In this document: piece by piece, positions 60,715 to 64,000 of the stretch
How positions within the stretch are numbered: the stretch's first letter is position 1
Layout: each line of letters begins with the position of its first letter
Assembly (NCBI RefSeq): GCF_000426545.1
Contig: NZ_AUFO01000024.1
Location: 37,105 to 101,104, forward strand
Origin: Paenibacillus massiliensis subsp. panacisoli DSM 21345
Lineage (GTDB): Bacteria; Bacillota; Bacilli; Paenibacillales; Paenibacillaceae
DNA length: 64,000 nucleotides
Direction of reading: 5' to 3'
Position numbers and translations under genes: made by a program
The notes under the pieces: generated by a model
Told to the model about the DNA's origin: nothing
What the model saw: only the letters and a program-made list of their open reading frames with translations
Databases searched by the model: none

Positions 60715-63492
60715 CTAATCCCCAACATCTTTTATTATCCTACCATTTTTCGCATATTCCTCAAACCATTCAGACCATATCGGGGGAAACTCATATGAGT
60801 CACCGGGAGTAGTTGGATCAACGATCTTAGGAGCACTACCACCTTGATTTAATGGGTTTTTCTTATACCCTTTCTGTTTTATTGCAGTTTCTTTAACAAA
60901 ATCATCAAACCATTTGGGTAAATCGAAAGCAACTATTTCTCCACCAGGACGCTTTTCCTTAAGGAAATATTCTGCATGTTTAATATTTCCAGTACTTATA
61001 TTGACATTAACACCTTTTTGAACGGTAATGCTTTCGTTATCATTTTTCTTAATTCTTTCCCAACTAGCATTAGGGGGTGTTCCTCCCTGTACACGATAAT
61101 ACGTAACATGATCGCTAGACTCCTGAGAAGTGGCTTTAGGCTGTGGATCTACAGTTGTCTTACCTGCCGTCGAGCTCAGGGCTCTGCCCTCCATATACGC
61201 CGTACCTGCACCGTAAGCAGTAACAACCGCTGAATCAATTTTAAACCATCGACTCGCATTTTCAAATGACAGTCGGTCCATTTCTTCAACCGTTAGCGTC
61301 GATAAGTCCTTACCTTGCTTTTGCAGCTTATCCAGCTCATACACGAGATATGAATTATGTCCAAGCTCCTCTTGGCTCAGCCTTTCAGTAGCCTTACTTC
61401 CATAAAGCCATACTAGATAATACTGCTGCGCCTGATAGAAGCCCTCCTTCTCTCCACCATAGAGCTTACTATCGGGGTTGCGTGCTTTGATCGCCGCCAG
61501 AGTCTCCTTCTCTATCTTCGGCCTTAATAGATCCTTCTCCATATGCAAGGCCATATACGTACTATATCGCTGCTTCCGCTTCATCTCATCCTTCATGGCC
61601 TTAATGAGCTCTTCGGCCATCGGCGTTCTACCGAACAATCTGGCGGCGGTATACGCCTTACCCAGTAGCGGACCACCCACGATTGACAATAGATGCTGAC
61701 CGAATATGCTCGAACTGGAACGTCCTCTGGCTCCTCCTGATGATACATGGCCCATGAACGGCATCGCACCAGCAATTGCCACAGCGACAACGGCACCAAC
61801 AGCAGCGACCACCGGGCTTGCACCTAAGACTGGGATCATACCCGCCACTGCCTGACCCAGCTTCAGGGCATTGAGTTGTGCCCCCATCAGATTGGCCGCA
61901 GGAGCTTGGCCCCCTTCACTTCCCTTCGAATTCGAAGAGCTGCGACCTGACGAGGATTCTCCACCCTCTCCCCCGGAAGCGTCTGGCGAGTCTCCGGGAG
62001 TCGGGGCCCCGGCAATAGGTGGCTCCCAGATCGGCTCCAGATCCGCTACGAAGACCGGGCGCTTCACCGTTCCCTCCAGCTTCACCTGTGCTGAACGCAG
62101 ATCGGTCTCACCGTCCAGCACGAGACTGCTGCCTCCGGCATGCAGATAGATCGCACTACCTGCATCCACCTGCACACGACGATCTGCATGCAGCGACAGA
62201 CGACTCTTGGCAGAGACCGACAGGCTGCTGTCACTGCTCACCTGCACGCCACCAGAGTGAAGTCGGATGTCTACCTTTCCACTGCTCGCCGTCAGCGTCA
62301 ATTCAGATGGGCTGAGCTGTATTGACTTCCCCGCCGCCGTCCCCCACACCTTCACCTGGGGATCAGTCAGCTTCGCTGACGCTGACTTGGCCCGGCGGAT
62401 TGAGGCCGTTGCCACAGCCTCCACCTCCCGAACATTCGGAAAGTAGACCTGGATCTGGTCCCCGACCTCCGGCATGACATACCAGCCGCTATGCCCCTCG
62501 GCACTATAGGGCGTTCCATAGGGGAACCACCACGCCTTCGCAGGGTCCTGCTGCTCGTCCACCTCCAGATGCACACGCAGGCGATCCTCCTTGACCTCCA
62601 GCACCTTGCCTTCCAGTATGGCCCCTGTCAATCTTGCATTGTGCTGCAGCGGCTTATGAATGCTGCCTTCAGGCATCAGACGGTACTCATGGAACAACAG
62701 TTCACTTTGGGTGCTCGTTGTGATCTCTCCAATGGTCCAGTTCGTTCCCGCCCACTCTACCTCATCTCCCGGCTGGGCCTGTGTTCCGCTCTCTAATATA
62801 TGGTTGAATTCCGCCGTGGCGTCCTTATCGAAGCTCCGTCTCAGCCGATAATGGGCGTTGTCCAAGCTGACAGAGCGTCCCTCTGGTACCCCGAACCAGA
62901 GCTTCGGACCAGGAAGCGTCACCTCAGGAACCAGCACCGTTCCAAAACGGGAGGCCATCCGTTGCAGGAATGCCCAGTCCGTCTCCTGATACTGGACAAG
63001 GAGCTCACCAAGCTTGACTTCATCGCCAACCATCTGGATGCAGTCCGCATCGGGATAAAGCTCTAGCACCTGCCGAATAAGCTCAGCATACGTCATTTGC
63101 GAGTCCTGAAAAGAACGCGTGCGTGGTCTGACGTCCAGCTGATAGGTATGAGACACCGCCTCCAGTTCAACGGTGTGTACTCCTCGAACCATGCTCATGC
63201 GCACCTGCTGGAGCTCTCCATGAAACAGCGTACGTGCAGGCTGACCCTCCTCCCCTCGGAGCGTAAGTATGAGCGGCTGATCCGCTCGGGCCTGCTCTAG
63301 CACGCGTCCCTGTTGCTCCTCATCTACAATTCCCATCAGGAACAGTCTGGCGTGATTGTGCAGTGGGCGGCTCATTCGCATGTCTGAAATCCGTTGCAGC
63401 GCAAATGGCGCTGACAGCTCCAGCCGATGCAGTGGAATGTGGCTAGGTTCTACTGTTGTGCTCTGATTGGTCGGGATCTCACTCATCACCAT
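60715..63492 (-). CDS. VgrG-like spike protein with C-terminal polymorphic toxin
   Basis: A 925-residue fusion. Order: N-terminal and gp27-like region (about 1-300; LVQYQETDWAFLQRMASRFG), OB-fold (about 305-390; GWYVMPEVGDQIQVYFPN), beta-rich stalk (400-510), Gly/Ser linker (510-535), a middle domain with a hydrophobic VAAVGAVVAVAIAGAMPF and helical pre-toxin region (536-770), then a unique toxin (about 780-925; YYRVQGGTPP, GNIKHAEYFL, WFDDFVKETAIKQKGYK). The toxin family is not recognised; an ADP-ribosyltransferase-like fold is a guess. With the PAAR-like protein upstream it forms the tip of a contractile injection or tail-like device. The toxin part is markedly AT-rich. Confidence 0.88.
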   Translation of the reverse strand: MVMSEIPTNQSTTVEPSHIPLHRLELSAPFALQRISDMRMSRPLHNHARLFLMGIVDEEQQGRVLEQARADQPLILTLRGEEGQPARTLFHGELQQVRMSMVRGVHTVELEAVSHTYQLDVRPRTRSFQDSQMTYAELIRQVLELYPDADCIQMVGDEVKLGELLVQYQETDWAFLQRMASRFGTVLVPEVTLPGPKLWFGVPEGRSVSLDNAHYRLRRSFDKDATAEFNHILESGTQAQPGDEVEWAGTNWTIGEITTSTQSELLFHEYRLMPEGSIHKPLQHNARLTGAILEGKVLEVKEDRLRVHLEVDEQQDPAKAWWFPYGTPYSAEGHSGWYVMPEVGDQIQVYFPNVREVEAVATASIRRAKSASAKLTDPQVKVWGTAAGKSIQLSPSELTLTASSGKVDIRLHSGGVQVSSDSSLSVSAKSRLSLHADRRVQVDAGSAIYLHAGGSSLVLDGETDLRSAQVKLEGTVKRPVFVADLEPIWEPPIAGAPTPGDSPDASGGEGGESSSGRSSSNSKGSEGGQAPAANLMGAQLNALKLGQAVAGMIPVLGASPVVAAVGAVVAVAIAGAMPFMGHVSSGGARGRSSSSIFGQHLLSIVGGPLLGKAYTAARLFGRTPMAEELIKAMKDEMKRKQRYSTYMALHMEKDLLRPKIEKETLAAIKARNPDSKLYGGEKEGFYQAQQYYLVWLYGSKATERLSQEELGHNSYLVYELDKLQKQGKDLSTLTVEEMDRLSFENASRWFKIDSAVVTAYGAGTAYMEGRALSSTAGKTTVDPQPKATSQESSDHVTYYRVQGGTPPNASWERIKKNDNESITVQKGVNVNISTGNIKHAEYFLKEKRPGGEIVAFDLPKWFDDFVKETAIKQKGYKKNPLNQGGSAPKIVDPTTPGDSYEFPPIWSEWFEEYAKNGRIIKDVGD

Positions 63493-63550
63493 TCTTCCTC
63501 ATCTCGTTGTTCCTCCCCTGTCTTCCCTTCCTTGTATGATGAACGTCCGC

Positions 63551-63994
63551 TCAGTCGAGATTCTGTCCATCATCGTCAATTCGAATCATGCCTCCATACA
63601 TACAGGCGTTAGAGCAGCTTTGCAGCAGCGCTGGCTGACCTTCAATCAGCACATCCTTCTTTCCACCAATCCATGCTCCCGTGATGACCGGTACACACGG
63701 TGCTTTGGGCACTCCGTAGATATCTACCAGCTTGCTCGCCTTCACCGCAGGGTTGGCCTTACACCAGCACCTGCCAAAGCCAGATATGTTCACTCCCGGC
63801 TCACAATCGCCGACATTCATTTGCGCCTTGCCTTTGACATATACACCATGGCTTAGCGGGCGCTTCAGCCGAGTGGGCTGTGTGCCGAAGCTACAGCTTA
63901 GAATGGCCCCGGCTACGACATATCCCAGCTTACTTCCCTTTCCGGGCCGCAAATCTTCCTTCCCGGCAGAAGCACTATTCCCTGTCTGTGACAA
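63551..63994 (-). CDS. PAAR-like DUF4280 protein, 5' end at or beyond the window edge
   Basis: 148 residues, starting at a TTG at 63994 or further upstream outside the window. GYVVAGAILSCSFG, VNISGFGRC, KANPAV and ALLQSCSNACMYGGMIRI with the conserved cysteines mark DUF4280, a PAAR-like family. PAAR proteins cap the VgrG spike and may bind metal through the Cys residues. It is 58 bases upstream of the VgrG-toxin gene and probably cotranscribed. More of the injection apparatus may lie beyond 64000. Confidence 0.85.
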   Translation of the reverse strand: MSQTGNSASAGKEDLRPGKGSKLGYVVAGAILSCSFGTQPTRLKRPLSHGVYVKGKAQMNVGDCEPGVNISGFGRCWCKANPAVKASKLVDIYGVPKAPCVPVITGAWIGGKKDVLIEGQPALLQSCSNACMYGGMIRIDDDGQNLD

Positions 63995-64000
63995 TACCCT

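Overview
The window reads as chromosomal DNA of a Gram-positive, probably spore-forming Bacillales member, most likely Paenibacillus or a close relative (inference). The support is strong AAAGGAGG-type ribosome sites, lipobox-anchored binding proteins, a YesM/YesN-type sensor pair fused to AraC output, a Btr-like AraC/siderophore-binding regulator, Fur boxes of the Bacillus type and a coat-type sugar module. Almost every gene is on the minus strand; only the three sugar-nucleotide genes at 52.3-55.6 kb are on the plus strand. I saw no rRNA, tRNA, transposase or CRISPR array.

Layout: (1) 1-1.4 kb holds the start of a GT4 glycosyltransferase that runs off the left edge. (2) 2.0-20 kb is an iron module. 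Read in the direction of transcription (high to low coordinates) it has a Btr-like AraC regulator and a small LuxR-type regulator, then a Fur-box-headed operon of class III aminotransferase, NIS synthetase, MFS exporter, two more NIS synthetases, an RraA-like protein and an NtaA-type flavin monooxygenase, then a separate Fur-box-headed uptake operon (SirA-like lipoprotein, two FecCD permeases, ATPase). The gene order parallels achromobactin clusters and the binding protein resembles the staphyloferrin B receptor, so a citrate/2-oxoglutarate carboxylate siderophore is the best guess; the usual PLP decarboxylase and HpcH-type aldolase are absent. (3) 20.3-30.5 kb has an unknown lipoprotein, a CcpA-site-headed monosaccharide ABC transporter, and its probable sensing operon (membrane-anchored sugar-binding protein, histidine kinase, response regulator). 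(4) 30.8-47.2 kb has proline dehydrogenase, an AraC regulator and a peptide or amino-acid-derivative scavenging module: Dpp-type ABC transporter, M20 peptidase, PucR regulator, Asp/Glu racemase, M29-like peptidase, AroM and DUF1177 proteins. (5) 47.5-49.5 kb has a small membrane protein, a DUF3885 protein and a barstar-domain protein. (6) 49.8-55.6 kb is a probable spore-coat or surface-glycan module: a very basic repeat protein and GT4 glycosyltransferase facing a nucleotide-sugar dehydrogenase and two epimerases. (7) 55.7-64 kb is a polymorphic toxin locus: a PAAR-like DUF4280 protein, an intact VgrG-like protein fused to a C-terminal toxin with its immunity gene, then a broken orphan copy carrying a different (CdiA-type nuclease) toxin and immunity gene, and a relic of a further copy.

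Two things stand out. One is the VgrG/PAAR-like delivery locus in a Gram-positive-looking genome, with a recombination-scarred orphan toxin cassette. The other is the achromobactin-order siderophore operon with unusual accessory enzymes. A third, smaller signal is a family of about 220-bp imperfect palindromes and half-palindromes (1.7, 25.7, 33.2 and 46.1 kb) lying between the functional modules. Assignments rest on reading the sequence and remembered family features; no database search was run.
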